Shown here: piece after piece, positions 21,296 to 29,670 of the stretch | How the letters are laid out: every line of letters starts with the position of its first letter | Numbering within the stretch: position 1 is the stretch's first letter | NCBI RefSeq assembly: GCF_006539925.1 | Contig: NZ_BJNY01000012.1 | Location: 1-64,000, forward strand | Source: Glutamicibacter uratoxydans | Lineage (GTDB): Bacteria > Actinomycetota > Actinomycetes > Actinomycetales > Micrococcaceae | DNA length: 64,000 nucleotides | Direction: 5' to 3' | Notes under the pieces: generated by a model | What the model saw: the letters and a program-made list of their open reading frames with translations, nothing else | Told to the model about the DNA's origin: nothing | The model's database searches: none | Position numbers and translations under genes: made by a program

Positions 21296-23785
21296 TCAGA
21301 CTCTGTTGTGAGAAACTGGGCTGCTCTGGGTAATAGCGCGGACAGTGAGCCAGGAAACTATAGCGCACAGCCCACAGAGTACAAGTGCCGTAAGGATAAT
21401 CAACAGCCATGGAAGCTCGAATGGAACCTGTGGTACTACGTAGCTGCCAATCACCATCGGAATTACCCCGGCAGCGGTTCCAACAAGCGCTGCAGTCACA
21501 GAAAGTACCAGGATCTGGCGCACAAGTACTCGACTGATCCATTGCGATGGAACACCATGTTGGCTGAGGGTATGTATCCATTTCCGCATTCCGGCAATCT
21601 GTCCGCGCGTGGCCAAGCTGGCAATGCTGACGGAAATGATGATGAGCATTGAGCTGATTCCCAGCAGTGCGGCATCGGGAATGACCGGAGGGTGTTCATA
21701 ATGCACCCCAGCTTGCTCTGGATTGATCCCGGCGTGAGTCAATTCTCGAAGGACTTCCTGCGAATCTTTCTCGGCCAGGTCTGTATAGACAAGGCTGGCC
21801 TTAAGCTGTGGCAAGGAAAGCTGTTCGGCAGTGGCTCTACTGACGAAACCAGCGGTGAATACGAACCATGGTGCTGGCTCTACCTCGGCAATGACGGCGG
21901 GGATGGTGCCATAGGTTTTATTACTGTTCACAGAGTCCTTGAGCGAGATGCTGTCGGGATCTGTGAGCGCTTCAGGATTAACCGTGATAAGGCCGCCACT
22001 AGTAAATGTTGCTTTTTCAATGTCGGTGAGTGGACGTTGGAACAGCCTTTCGAGGTCCTCGACGTCTTCGACTGCGAAGGTAACTCCATAGTCATTAGCG
22101 GAAGTCACATAGGATTCATCTCCTTTCGGCTTTTGATTCTTCGCTGTGACCAATAGTGTGCTCCACAGTTGTACCGGCTGCTGCTGAGCCAGTGCCGGCA
22201 CTTTCTCGGCCGCTTCGATGACTTCCGGGGATACCTGGTAAGACGGTGCTCCGTCGTTATCGAGAGTCAGCTGGCCTACGGGCGCAGTAATTGACAGTTT
22301 GGCTTCTTCGGCCGCGACAGCGCTGTTAACTGATGTCACCACACCCGCAGTGAGGCCGATGCCGATGGCAATGACTGCGAAGAATACGCTGGCCTGTCCT
22401 GAGTGTTTCTTGATGAGGTTGCGGGTCAGGATTGTGGATAGCTGATGCTGTGGCAGAGCATCACCGAGGAGGCGTGGCACTTCTGGTGCGGCAAGAAGCA
22501 GAATTCCCATTGCCAAACACACTGTTTGCAATATGTTCCACGAAGTGCGGGATGACAGCATCCAATAGATAGTCATTCCCAGTAGCGCGATCAGGGCTAT
22601 GCGGCGGTATGTCGCCCACTTATTTGATCTAGAAATATTGGCTTGTCGTGATGATTTTTTGGTGCGTGGCAGCGCACGCAAGGCGATGCTCCAGGCGCCG
22701 GCTACTATACCCAGCACCATGCCTACAGCTAATGCTGTGAATCCTGAAGTTGGAATCGCTATCGTCGGCATTGGCGCAGCGAACGTTCCAGCACCGGCAA
22801 CAGCAATGCCAAGCCCTGCCGCAGTTCCTGCCATCGCACCGGACCCGGAGCCGAGAAAACACCAGAGGGCGATGGGAGTTAGTGGTGCGCTCAGGGAGAG
22901 CCTTGATGCAGCTCCATTGCGAACTAAATTGGAGATAGCCGGTACGATGCGTCGATGTTGGGACAAGAACGTCAGAACAGCTGCGAAGGGGATAATCACC
23001 AAACTCGGAACCCAGAAGAGGATCGGTGATCGGTCAATCCATGGTCGCGGAAGCAGATTGATGACAACGTTCTCGGTCATGAGAAATTCAGCGTCAGAAG
23101 TCATCTCGTAGTTAGCTGCGGTAGCTGCCTCGGTAACGGATTTCTTGAAGTCGTCAAGATTATCCAGAGTTGGCAGGAGGACTTCGACTTTGCCATAGAC
23201 CCCAGTCAACGACGCGTCATTGGTGGGGTGCATCGTTGCCCAGGTGCCAGGGGCCGCTAACAGGAAGGTTCCGCCATATGCTTTGTCGCGTCCGGTACCC
23301 ACAATGGTGGCTTCGGCTTTGCCCAATAATTGCAGTGATCGCCCAATTTCGGGAGTACGGGCAGTATTGCCAATGACGAGTACCTCACCAGGGCGGGTGG
23401 GCCAACGGCCATTGTCCAGGACATAGGATTCGCCCATTGGGCCACCCCACTCAGCTTCGTAATAGGTCAGTCCATCATCTACCAAGCCGATGACTGGCAT
23501 GTCGGGGGCCATAAGGCCGACTGTTGCTGTGGTATCTGCTTTTCTGATGTCGTCGATGAACGTATTAGTGCCTGGGTCTCCCAACGGTACTGTGACTGGT
23601 GGCCGGTAGCTTGCGTCAAATCCATGGAGCCTGTATTCTACAGCGTGCTTTGGTGCGAGAACTTGGCTTCCAAAGAAGCTACTTACGGCCAAGACGAAGA
23701 ATGCTGCGGCGAAGCTCGGCAATGCACTGCGTAGTCGTGGGGTGGTGCGGGCAAATCGGCGGGCGAACCTCAGATACAGGTTCAT
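21296..23785 (-). CDS. FtsX-like ABC transporter permease
   Basis: An 829-aa membrane protein with a first transmembrane helix (residues about 18-40), a large extracytoplasmic domain (about 41-255) and a three-helix FtsX module. A central hydrophobic pair and a second extracytoplasmic domain with a second FtsX module at the C-terminus follow. This double-module layout is typical of MacB/LolE-like or peptide-related exporters that transmit force rather than import. The ATG at 23785 overlaps the ATPase stop (ATGA) and is preferred over a longer frame that would run into the ATPase gene. No substrate can be assigned; the small peptide gene upstream is a candidate. Confidence 0.85.
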   Translation of the reverse strand: MNLYLRFARRFARTTPRLRSALPSFAAAFFVLAVSSFFGSQVLAPKHAVEYRLHGFDASYRPPVTVPLGDPGTNTFIDDIRKADTTATVGLMAPDMPVIGLVDDGLTYYEAEWGGPMGESYVLDNGRWPTRPGEVLVIGNTARTPEIGRSLQLLGKAEATIVGTGRDKAYGGTFLLAAPGTWATMHPTNDASLTGVYGKVEVLLPTLDNLDDFKKSVTEAATAANYEMTSDAEFLMTENVVINLLPRPWIDRSPILFWVPSLVIIPFAAVLTFLSQHRRIVPAISNLVRNGAASRLSLSAPLTPIALWCFLGSGSGAMAGTAAGLGIAVAGAGTFAAPMPTIAIPTSGFTALAVGMVLGIVAGAWSIALRALPRTKKSSRQANISRSNKWATYRRIALIALLGMTIYWMLSSRTSWNILQTVCLAMGILLLAAPEVPRLLGDALPQHQLSTILTRNLIKKHSGQASVFFAVIAIGIGLTAGVVTSVNSAVAAEEAKLSITAPVGQLTLDNDGAPSYQVSPEVIEAAEKVPALAQQQPVQLWSTLLVTAKNQKPKGDESYVTSANDYGVTFAVEDVEDLERLFQRPLTDIEKATFTSGGLITVNPEALTDPDSISLKDSVNSNKTYGTIPAVIAEVEPAPWFVFTAGFVSRATAEQLSLPQLKASLVYTDLAEKDSQEVLRELTHAGINPEQAGVHYEHPPVIPDAALLGISSMLIIISVSIASLATRGQIAGMRKWIHTLSQHGVPSQWISRVLVRQILVLSVTAALVGTAAGVIPMVIGSYVVPQVPFELPWLLIILTALVLCGLCAIVSWLTVRAITQSSPVSHNRV

Positions 23786-24474
23786 GAGGCGGATCCTGCC
23801 GGTACAAGTAGCGAGCCGTCGCGCACTTCCAGAACACGTGTGGCGTATTTGCGGCATTCGGGGTCATGGGACGCGACGATAACAAGTACGCCGCTGGCAG
23901 CAATTTCTGACAAGATTTCGTACACGGTTTGTGCGCTGCGGGAATCTAGCGAGCCAGTTGGCTCGTCGGCAAGAAGAATCTTTCTGTTGCCGATCAATGC
24001 ACGGGCGATGCCAACTCGTTGCCGTTGCCCTCCTGACATTTGATGAGGGAATCGTTTGGCAAGATCGGCAAGGCCAACTCGGTCAAGCTCGTGCAGGGCG
24101 GCAGTAAGTGCAACGTCTAAGGGCGTTTCGTCAACTTCCAGTGGTAGGGCTACATTTTCGACGGCGGTGAATTCGTCGATGAGCGCGTCATCTTGGTGCA
24201 CCATTCCAACGACAGTGCGTCGGAGCTTGGTTTTATTCTCTTGGCTCATTGTTCCAAGATCGTTTCCGGCGACGGTGATTTCTCCTGACGATGGTTCGAC
24301 GAGTCCGGCGAGCAGGTTCAGGATGGTGGTTTTTCCTGAGCCGCTTGCGCCATGAAGGCAAATGAATTCTCCTTCTTGAGCTGTGAAATCAATGGAGTCG
24401 ACAGCGACAACTGTTTCGGCTTCACTGGTATAGATTCTGCTGACGCCTTGGATGCGAATCTGCGTCGTCTCCAT
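23782..24474 (-). CDS. ABC transporter ATP-binding protein, MacB/LolD type
   Basis: A 230-aa ATPase with Walker A GASGSGKTT, Q-loop, signature MSGGQRQRVGIARAL, Walker B ILLADEPTG and the switch His in VIVASHD. The ATG at 24474 is chosen because AAAGGA lies 8 nt before it; the frame is open 57 nt further upstream. It overlaps the permease start. Low G+C and codon use differ from surrounding genes, in line with acquisition by transfer. Confidence 0.92.
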   Translation of the reverse strand: METTQIRIQGVSRIYTSEAETVVAVDSIDFTAQEGEFICLHGASGSGKTTILNLLAGLVEPSSGEITVAGNDLGTMSQENKTKLRRTVVGMVHQDDALIDEFTAVENVALPLEVDETPLDVALTAALHELDRVGLADLAKRFPHQMSGGQRQRVGIARALIGNRKILLADEPTGSLDSRSAQTVYEILSEIAASGVLVIVASHDPECRKYATRVLEVRDGSLLVPAGSAS

Positions 24475-24678
24475 TGATTTAATCCTTTGCTCTTGATTTT
24501 CGATGATCTGGCAGCCGTTCTTAGTTTTCATTGAGGAGTCTTGGTATTCGTCGTAGTACGAAATTCTTGCCCTACAGGGCCCGGGGACAATACGATCTTT
24601 CCCGCGTCCTCATACTTCTTTTGCTAGTCAGTTTTTGTGAACTCTGGAGAAGTATGCGCATAAATCTGCCACGTCTTT
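24475..24678. other. Gap between peptide gene and ABC ATPase gene
   Basis: These 204 nt separate the small peptide gene from the ATPase gene. Only short imperfect inverted repeats were seen (for example GCCCT/AGGGC near 24570), with no convincing terminator. Read-through from the peptide gene into the transporter genes is therefore possible. Confidence 0.4.
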
Positions 24679-24876
24679 TTATTCGCCACAGACTTCCTTG
24701 AGTCGAATCCAAAAGCCACTGCGTTCCTCAATGACAGTGAATTTGCCCTGCGTTGCCATACAGAAACTCATGTAGTTCGCATTTTGTTGGCTCGGTGATG
24801 CATGAGCTCCAGCATCCACGATGGCTATCACGAGGTCCGTTGATTCTATTGCAGATGATGCTAATTTTCTTTTCAC
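24679..24876 (-). CDS. Small peptide of unknown function, candidate secreted peptide
   Basis: A 65-aa frame beginning GTG-AAA-AGA with GAAGGGA 6 nt upstream, the best ribosome binding site in the AT-rich block. The product has a KRK start, a hydrophobic stretch LVIAIVDAGAHA (residues 15-26) that could be cleaved after AHA, and a tail with two cysteines (C39 and C63) about 24 residues apart. It lies upstream of the ABC ATPase and FtsX permease genes on the same strand, so a peptide/transporter module is plausible. Glu11 and Asp14 make the region a poor classical signal peptide. No known bacteriocin family was recognised. Confidence 0.45.
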   Translation of the reverse strand: MKRKLASSAIESTDLVIAIVDAGAHASPSQQNANYMSFCMATQGKFTVIEERSGFWIRLKEVCGE

Positions 24877-24939
24877 CGCTCGTCCCTTCCAGAAGGGATT
24901 TTTGGCCCCAATAAAATTCGTTCCGCTCTTGCAGATAAG

Positions 24940-24983
24940 AAGTATTTTTATCAGCTTTAGGGAAAAGCATCAAGAGATGTCAA
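24940..24983 (-). promoter_or_regulatory. Candidate promoter for the small peptide gene
   Basis: On the minus strand TTGACA (24983-24978) and an overlapping alternative TTGATG (24973-24968) precede TAAAAA (24950-24945). TTGATG to TAAAAA gives a 17-nt spacer. The start codon is about 70 nt downstream. AT-rich surroundings make chance matches likely. Confidence 0.3.
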
Positions 24984-25732
24984 AATCAACAACCTGCACG
25001 CGATTTGAAATCTTCATATTCGTAATAAGAGATTCGATTCACGAAATCTATTGCATTTTCCGCCTAAGCTCCACTCTGGACACGAGGAGCATAGATAATG
25101 TTGGTTTTCAGAGTGATATTGAATTGGAAATTGGAAGTCGCCAAAGAAGATGTTCCGGTTCGCAACTAATAGATTCCACGGGTTATCAAGTTGTATCCCA
25201 AGCGCCTCATCGGGCGGTCAGCAGCAAGTCAGGCCGAGTGGTTCTTCTCGTGCTCCGCATTAACGGCATGAATAGATTTCAGCCGAATTAAACTTTCGCG
25301 AAGTTGAGCATGTTACGCATAGCTAACAGAACTTTGAACATGCTGTTATCTCGGTGCCGCATAGTTTTCGCAGTTCACGTTGAGATCTATGCCCGACTTC
25401 GCAGCAACTGACTGGTGCAAGGCAGACACGAACTCAAAGTTCTGCACTCTTTAGAGCTTGATGGCAGCACTCACCCGTCGCAACTTTCAACGATTCGAAC
25501 AGTAGAGTGGAGCATATGTCGTTTCAGCCATGTGGCTACTACAACGGAAAATTAAGGCACTTCTGGTGCGCCGGCTTTCCATGCAAAATTACTCGGATCC
25601 GAGTTATGCCCTTCGATACTTGTCTCCAAAAATTGCGGGTACCGAAACATTCAGAGACATCACATCATGTAAGTTCGTTGAGAGCAGACCATCCGTCAAG
25701 TAATGCCTGGATAAACGTTTGCTCTCCATGTA
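24984..25732. other. AT-rich region without a supported gene
   Basis: About 750 nt of low-G+C DNA between the peptide-gene promoter and the right repeat. Two plus-strand frames overlap it (24821-25291 and 25507-25782), but neither has a ribosome binding site, recognisable domains or neighbourly orientation, and the first runs antisense over the peptide gene. No tRNA, inverted repeats of note or transposase remnant was recognised. It may hold decayed sequence or a non-coding RNA; nothing can be asserted. Confidence 0.5.
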
Positions 25733-25762
25733 CTAGATCTGCGACAGGTCCTGGTCCAGCAT
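25733..25762. repeat. Right copy of 30-nt direct repeat (3' end of FHA gene)
   Basis: This copy forms the last nine codons and stop of the FHA gene and matches 21221-21250 at 29/30 positions. Retention of an intact reading frame at this side is what a gene-3'-end integration would give. Confidence 0.8.
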
Positions 25763-26446
25763 CGGCAGATCCGCGCGCGTGACCAGGTGCGAGCTCACGG
25801 CATGTTCCACAAGCCTGGCTTTGCGATTGCTGGCCAGCTTGCCCGGGCCGCCACGCAGGCCAGCGATGCCGTTCTTGTCCAGCTTGTCGCAGACGTTGTC
25901 CAACTTGCGATTGAACTTGGTGATCCCCCAGCCAAGCCGTTCAGCCGCGGCGGCGCTGGACGGGATGGCGCTGAGCCCGGTGCCATCACGGCGCAGCATC
26001 GGTTCGGCCAATGCCACCACCAAGGCACGCTGACTCTCCGTGAGCAGCACCGGCCCTATGGTCGTGGCCCCGTCAGGGTCAGCAACAAACTGTTCTTGGC
26101 GGAACGCCGGCTGGGAGATGTGGATGGCAAATTCATAGGTGGTCGGCCCGGCGGTGAAGACCACCGAGGTGCGGCTGAACACCAGCGGAATGCGCCCGCC
26201 GGGCGACAGCCAGGCCTGCAGGCCTCCAGTCCTGTCGGCAATGGTCGCCGTCAGCCGGGCCCCGACGTTGGCAAGCCACCACAGTCCCTCATGTCGCGAA
26301 ACAGTGAGGAACTGGCGGTGCAGGTACGGGTTGTCGTCGATGTCCAGATCCCCTTCACGGCCTACCGTGAAAACCTGCACTTCATTCACGGGGAAGAACT
26401 CCCCGCAGTATTCAATTTTCGCTACATCCGGCATCTGCTCGCTCAT
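25733..26446 (-). CDS. FHA-like domain protein with C-terminal helical domain
   Basis: A 237-aa cytoplasmic protein. The N-terminal half has an FHA-like core (FTVGREGDLDIDDNPYLHRQF) but a degenerate remainder, so phosphothreonine binding is uncertain. The C-terminal half (about 135-230) is a helical, winged-helix-like domain found with actinobacterial FHA proteins (LTESQRALVVALAEPMLRR). The ATG at 26446 follows GGGTGG; a GTG at 26455 is an alternative start. It is the last gene of the kinase cluster, 24 nt after the kinase. Its final 30 nt are duplicated at 21221. Confidence 0.75.
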   Translation of the reverse strand: MSEQMPDVAKIEYCGEFFPVNEVQVFTVGREGDLDIDDNPYLHRQFLTVSRHEGLWWLANVGARLTATIADRTGGLQAWLSPGGRIPLVFSRTSVVFTAGPTTYEFAIHISQPAFRQEQFVADPDGATTIGPVLLTESQRALVVALAEPMLRRDGTGLSAIPSSAAAAERLGWGITKFNRKLDNVCDKLDKNGIAGLRGGPGKLASNRKARLVEHAVSSHLVTRADLPMLDQDLSQI

Positions 26447-26470
26447 CTCTGCCACCCGTTCTCACTCATC

Positions 26471-28009
26471 TCAGCTCTTCGCACAGTAACTCGCCGCCGC
26501 AGAGACATCTCCCGTGGCCTTGACGACCTTGACCTCAATGCAGGTCTCCGAACCGGCCTTGGGCACGCTCACCGAGTTTTCCTTGGTGCGCTTGAGCTCA
26601 CCGGTCTTGGTGGCAGTCACCGTGGCCCACTGGTAGAAGTCCCCGTCATCAGGATCCGGATTCTTCCAGCTGAACTTGACGGTGTCGCCGTTGACCGCCG
26701 AGCTGAACTTCTCCACGGGTTTCACACCCGCCCCAAGCAATGCATCTGCAGGCGTATCCGAAGCGATCACCGGGCCCTTGGGCGTCGCTTCCTCTTCGGG
26801 AGCGCCAAAGACATTCACCGCCACGGCAATCGCAACGATCACACAGATCGCGGCAATGGCCAGGCCCAGAATCTTTGGAAGCGGCTTGCGGACCACCGGA
26901 ACCACCGGTTCCCGCTCCTGTTCCTCAGGGTTGGGAACTTCCTGGTCATCACGCAACGGCGCCCGGAAACGCTGCTTCACAGGTTCTTCCACCTGTTCTG
27001 GCGGCGCCTCAACCGAGGCGCGCTGCCCCGGAACCCGGGAGATCAGCGGCTCTCCTCCCAGCGGCAGCTGGGCATCGTCAATGGACACGACTCGGCGCAC
27101 CCTGGTGGCCTCGCCCCCGAAATCCTGGGTGTCTTCGCCGCTAAGCTCTTCAAGAATCTCGAATGGCGTGACCGACAGTCCCAGATCAGCCTGGATCCGC
27201 TGCAGCGACTTGGCCAGCTGGGCCGCGGAGGCAAAGCGGTTTTCCGGGTCTTTGGCCATCGAGACGGCGAGCGCCTGGTTCAGTGCCTCGGGGACATCGG
27301 GGCGGTCCAGATTGACCAGCGGCTCATCCAGGATCCGCTGGATTAGCGTGGGCTGCGAATTGTCCTGTCCGGGCCGCACGAATGGCGAATGCCCGGCCAG
27401 GACCGTGTAGAGGGTGGCTCCCAGCGAGTAGACGTCCATTGACACGCTGGCCTGGTGTCCTGAGATGAAGGCCTCCGGCGCCGACCATGGAACCGACAAC
27501 CCCATCACGTCCGAGCCCTGGGCCCCGGAGATGCCGAAGTCGGTGAGCGCCGGACGGTTGTAGTCGGTGGTCAGCACGTTGGCGGGCTTGATATCGCGGT
27601 GGATGATGCCAGCTTGGTGCGCCGTTTGCACCGCGGAGCACAGCTGGACGCCCAGGGCGAGCACCTCGGCGACGCTCAGCACGTTCTTGCGGTAGCGCGC
27701 ATCAAGGCCGGGCCGCGAGCAGTACTCCATGGCCAGGTAGGAGCGGGAGTCTTCGGTGATCTCCGCCTGGTAGATGGTGACGATATAGGGGTGGGTGGAC
27801 AAAGATGCCATGAGGTTGGCTTCGGCTTCGAAGCGTTCCCTCGCGTCTTTGACGCCCATGTCTGCCAGCAGAACCTTCACCGCAACGTTGCGGCGGGGCC
27901 GGTGCTGCTCATAGAGGAAGACGTCTGAAAATCCGCCGGAGCCCAGTGGCTTGACGTAATTGAACCCGTCGATCACCGGCGCCGGAGCGGGCGGACGGTG
28001 AGAGCTCAC
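26471..28009 (-). CDS. Transmembrane Ser/Thr protein kinase (PknB/Pkb2-like)
   Basis: A 512-aa Hanks-type kinase. The kinase domain spans about residues 12-275: G-loop LGSGGFSDVF, VAVKVL lysine, catalytic loop HRDIKPANVL, TDFGISG and an APEA motif. A proline- and acid-rich juxtamembrane linker, one transmembrane helix (about 375-397) and a short extracellular domain with two Cys follow. PASTA repeats are absent, so it is not the usual PknB muropeptide sensor. GTG start overlaps the upstream FHA gene stop (GTGA). Partner phosphatase and FHA proteins are encoded in the same operon. Confidence 0.93.
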   Translation of the reverse strand: MSSHRPPAPAPVIDGFNYVKPLGSGGFSDVFLYEQHRPRRNVAVKVLLADMGVKDARERFEAEANLMASLSTHPYIVTIYQAEITEDSRSYLAMEYCSRPGLDARYRKNVLSVAEVLALGVQLCSAVQTAHQAGIIHRDIKPANVLTTDYNRPALTDFGISGAQGSDVMGLSVPWSAPEAFISGHQASVSMDVYSLGATLYTVLAGHSPFVRPGQDNSQPTLIQRILDEPLVNLDRPDVPEALNQALAVSMAKDPENRFASAAQLAKSLQRIQADLGLSVTPFEILEELSGEDTQDFGGEATRVRRVVSIDDAQLPLGGEPLISRVPGQRASVEAPPEQVEEPVKQRFRAPLRDDQEVPNPEEQEREPVVPVVRKPLPKILGLAIAAICVIVAIAVAVNVFGAPEEEATPKGPVIASDTPADALLGAGVKPVEKFSSAVNGDTVKFSWKNPDPDDGDFYQWATVTATKTGELKRTKENSVSVPKAGSETCIEVKVVKATGDVSAAASYCAKS

Positions 28010-29670
28010 GGCAGGTCCTTAAAGCTGAGGGTTACCCCGTCGCCCAGGTCTGCAACGTCGCCGCTGAGCAGCAGTACTGCCTCCTTGGTGCCCAGGCGGC
28101 GCGGGGACTGCCCCTCGCGCAGCAGCACGGTGCCGTTGGTGGCGCCGAGGTCCACCAGTTCAACATGCCACCCATCGATCTTCACCTGTACGTGGGACCG
28201 GGAAATATCGTTGTTGGGGCTGAGCACCTTCATCAGCTTCGGTTCAGAGGCACCGGCTGGCCCCTTGTAAACAGGCTGGCGTCCGATGATCACCGAACGG
28301 GTCAGCAGGTGGGTGGAGCCCGGGCCGGAGGACTGTTCGGTGACGAACATGCGGCCCATGGATGGCTGGCGCACCCTGGTGGCCTGCCCGCTGAGCTTCA
28401 CATGGCAGGTGCGGCAGCTGGTGGATTCGGGAGGGTTGGGGTGTCCCCCGCTGCAGACTCTAGCAAGGATCATCTGGTGCGAGGAGATGGTGCTCATTTC
28501 CGGTTCTGCGGCAGGCTGTGCCGGCGCAGAGGCTCGGCTGCGCAGCGAGGTGCTGTAGACGGTGTCCTCGTTGTCCACTTCTTCATTCTCAGGCAGCACG
28601 GAAACCTTGGAGGCGCGGGCCTTGATGATGGTATCCGCGTTGTCGGGTTCTTCCGTCTGGTATTGGGTGCTCGGATCGTCGCGCTTGCCCAGCAGGATGC
28701 TGGCCAGCGAGACTTCCTCGGAAATTCCCGAGCTTTCTTCTGCCTCGGGATCCATGGTGTCCGCGTCGTCTGCCGCGGCCGCAGGGACCTTCTTGCTGCC
28801 CTGCTGCTGGCGTGCAGAGTCGGCGTTCGGTTCCAGATTGGCTGAAGTTCGCTTCATTGCCACTGTGGCGAGCTCATTGGCCGCTGGAGCCGCGGCCTCC
28901 GGCTTCTTGGCATCTGGCGCAGGCGCTGTTGGCGTTTCGGATGAAACCGCCTTCTTCTGCACTGCCGGTGCTGACGGTTCTTGGGCAGGCGTTGCAGAGG
29001 CCTTGGGGGCAGCTGAAGTGGCAGGTGCGGCTGCTGCTGCCGTCTCCTGCTTCTTCGGCTCGGCGGCGCGCTTGCCTGCCGGCTTTACTGCGAGCTGGGT
29101 TTCTTCGGGCTCAGCCTCGCTGGCTGCGTCTGCAGCCCGCCGTCCGCGTGCATCCTCTACCGCTTCGTCTATCACTTTCTGAGCCTCGGCCGAAATTTTG
29201 CCGGCCGCGGCTGTTTGCTCGGATCCGAATGACAGCTTGCTGGCGAGCACCATGCCTTCGGTGATGTGCAGTACCGGGCCGGCGGCTGCTTCTGCCTGCA
29301 CTGCTCCGGAATCCAACGACCACGCCGAAGTCTCCGAGCAGCGCTGCTCGGTCCAGGTGGCAATCCCCGAAGCACTGATTTGGTGGGAGCCGCGTTCATC
29401 GGTGTAGTTGAACTGCACTGCTCCGCGGACCATGACGTGGGGTGCCTTGGCGCGGCTGACCATGGCGAAGTCCGGCATGGCGGTAATTTTCATGCCCACG
29501 GTGCCAAGCAGCGCGGACAGCAGCGTTTCGAGGTCTTCGGTGCCGTCCATGGCGTCCCAAAGGCTCTTGACGGTATCGGCGGCGGTGTCCGGCGGCAGCA
29601 CCACCACATGATTGGCTGAGACCAGTGCGTACCAGTCGCCGGGAAGGTAGCGAAGGGTGTTCATTGTCAT
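28006..29670 (-). CDS. FHA-domain protein with zinc-ribbon-like motif
   Basis: A 554-aa protein. The N-terminal region (about 1-160) is a conserved domain of unknown function, followed by a long Ala/Pro/Glu/Lys-rich linker (about 170-400). A four-Cys motif (CSGGHP ... CRTCHVK) and a canonical FHA domain (about 455-554; IIGRQPVYKG, SRSHVQVKIDGW, DLGATNGTVLLREG) complete it. Thr-rich segments with TDTI/EDTVY-type acidic sites in the linker are candidate kinase targets. It overlaps its neighbours by 4 nt at both ends. Confidence 0.85.
   Translation of the reverse strand: MTMNTLRYLPGDWYALVSANHVVVLPPDTAADTVKSLWDAMDGTEDLETLLSALLGTVGMKITAMPDFAMVSRAKAPHVMVRGAVQFNYTDERGSHQISASGIATWTEQRCSETSAWSLDSGAVQAEAAAGPVLHITEGMVLASKLSFGSEQTAAAGKISAEAQKVIDEAVEDARGRRAADAASEAEPEETQLAVKPAGKRAAEPKKQETAAAAAPATSAAPKASATPAQEPSAPAVQKKAVSSETPTAPAPDAKKPEAAAPAANELATVAMKRTSANLEPNADSARQQQGSKKVPAAAADDADTMDPEAEESSGISEEVSLASILLGKRDDPSTQYQTEEPDNADTIIKARASKVSVLPENEEVDNEDTVYSTSLRSRASAPAQPAAEPEMSTISSHQMILARVCSGGHPNPPESTSCRTCHVKLSGQATRVRQPSMGRMFVTEQSSGPGSTHLLTRSVIIGRQPVYKGPAGASEPKLMKVLSPNNDISRSHVQVKIDGWHVELVDLGATNGTVLLREGQSPRRLGTKEAVLLLSGDVADLGDGVTLSFKDLP

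Larger units (their letters stand above)
21221..25762. mobile_element. Putative integrated island of about 4.5 kb (no integrase)
   Basis: The segment is bounded by the 30-nt direct repeats and is far poorer in G+C than its surroundings. Counting 24901-25020 by hand gives 44/120 (37%), and 22501-22560 gives 28/60 (47%), against 37/60 (62%) in 20521-20580 of accD. It holds an ABC ATPase, an FtsX permease and a small peptide gene, all on the minus strand, and interrupts a convergent accE/FHA arrangement. No recombinase, transposase or inverted terminal repeat was found, so it would need a recombinase in trans or has lost its own. Boundaries outside the repeats are not independently supported. 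Confidence 0.65.

Noticed and set aside
24679-24876. Assignment of the peptide to the lactococcin 972 or lanthipeptide families
   Set aside because: No family motif, no modification enzyme and no typical leader; only position next to an ABC transporter supports a link.
24821-25291. 156-codon plus-strand frame in the AT-rich insertion
   Set aside because: No ribosome binding site, no recognisable domain, and it overlaps the better-supported peptide gene in antisense.
21144-25762. Integrase, transposase or IS ends in the insertion
   Set aside because: Searched by eye for recombinase motifs and inverted ends; none found, so the element class is left open.
25507-25782. 91-codon plus-strand frame crossing the right repeat
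   Set aside because: Runs antisense into the FHA gene's conserved end; no start signals.
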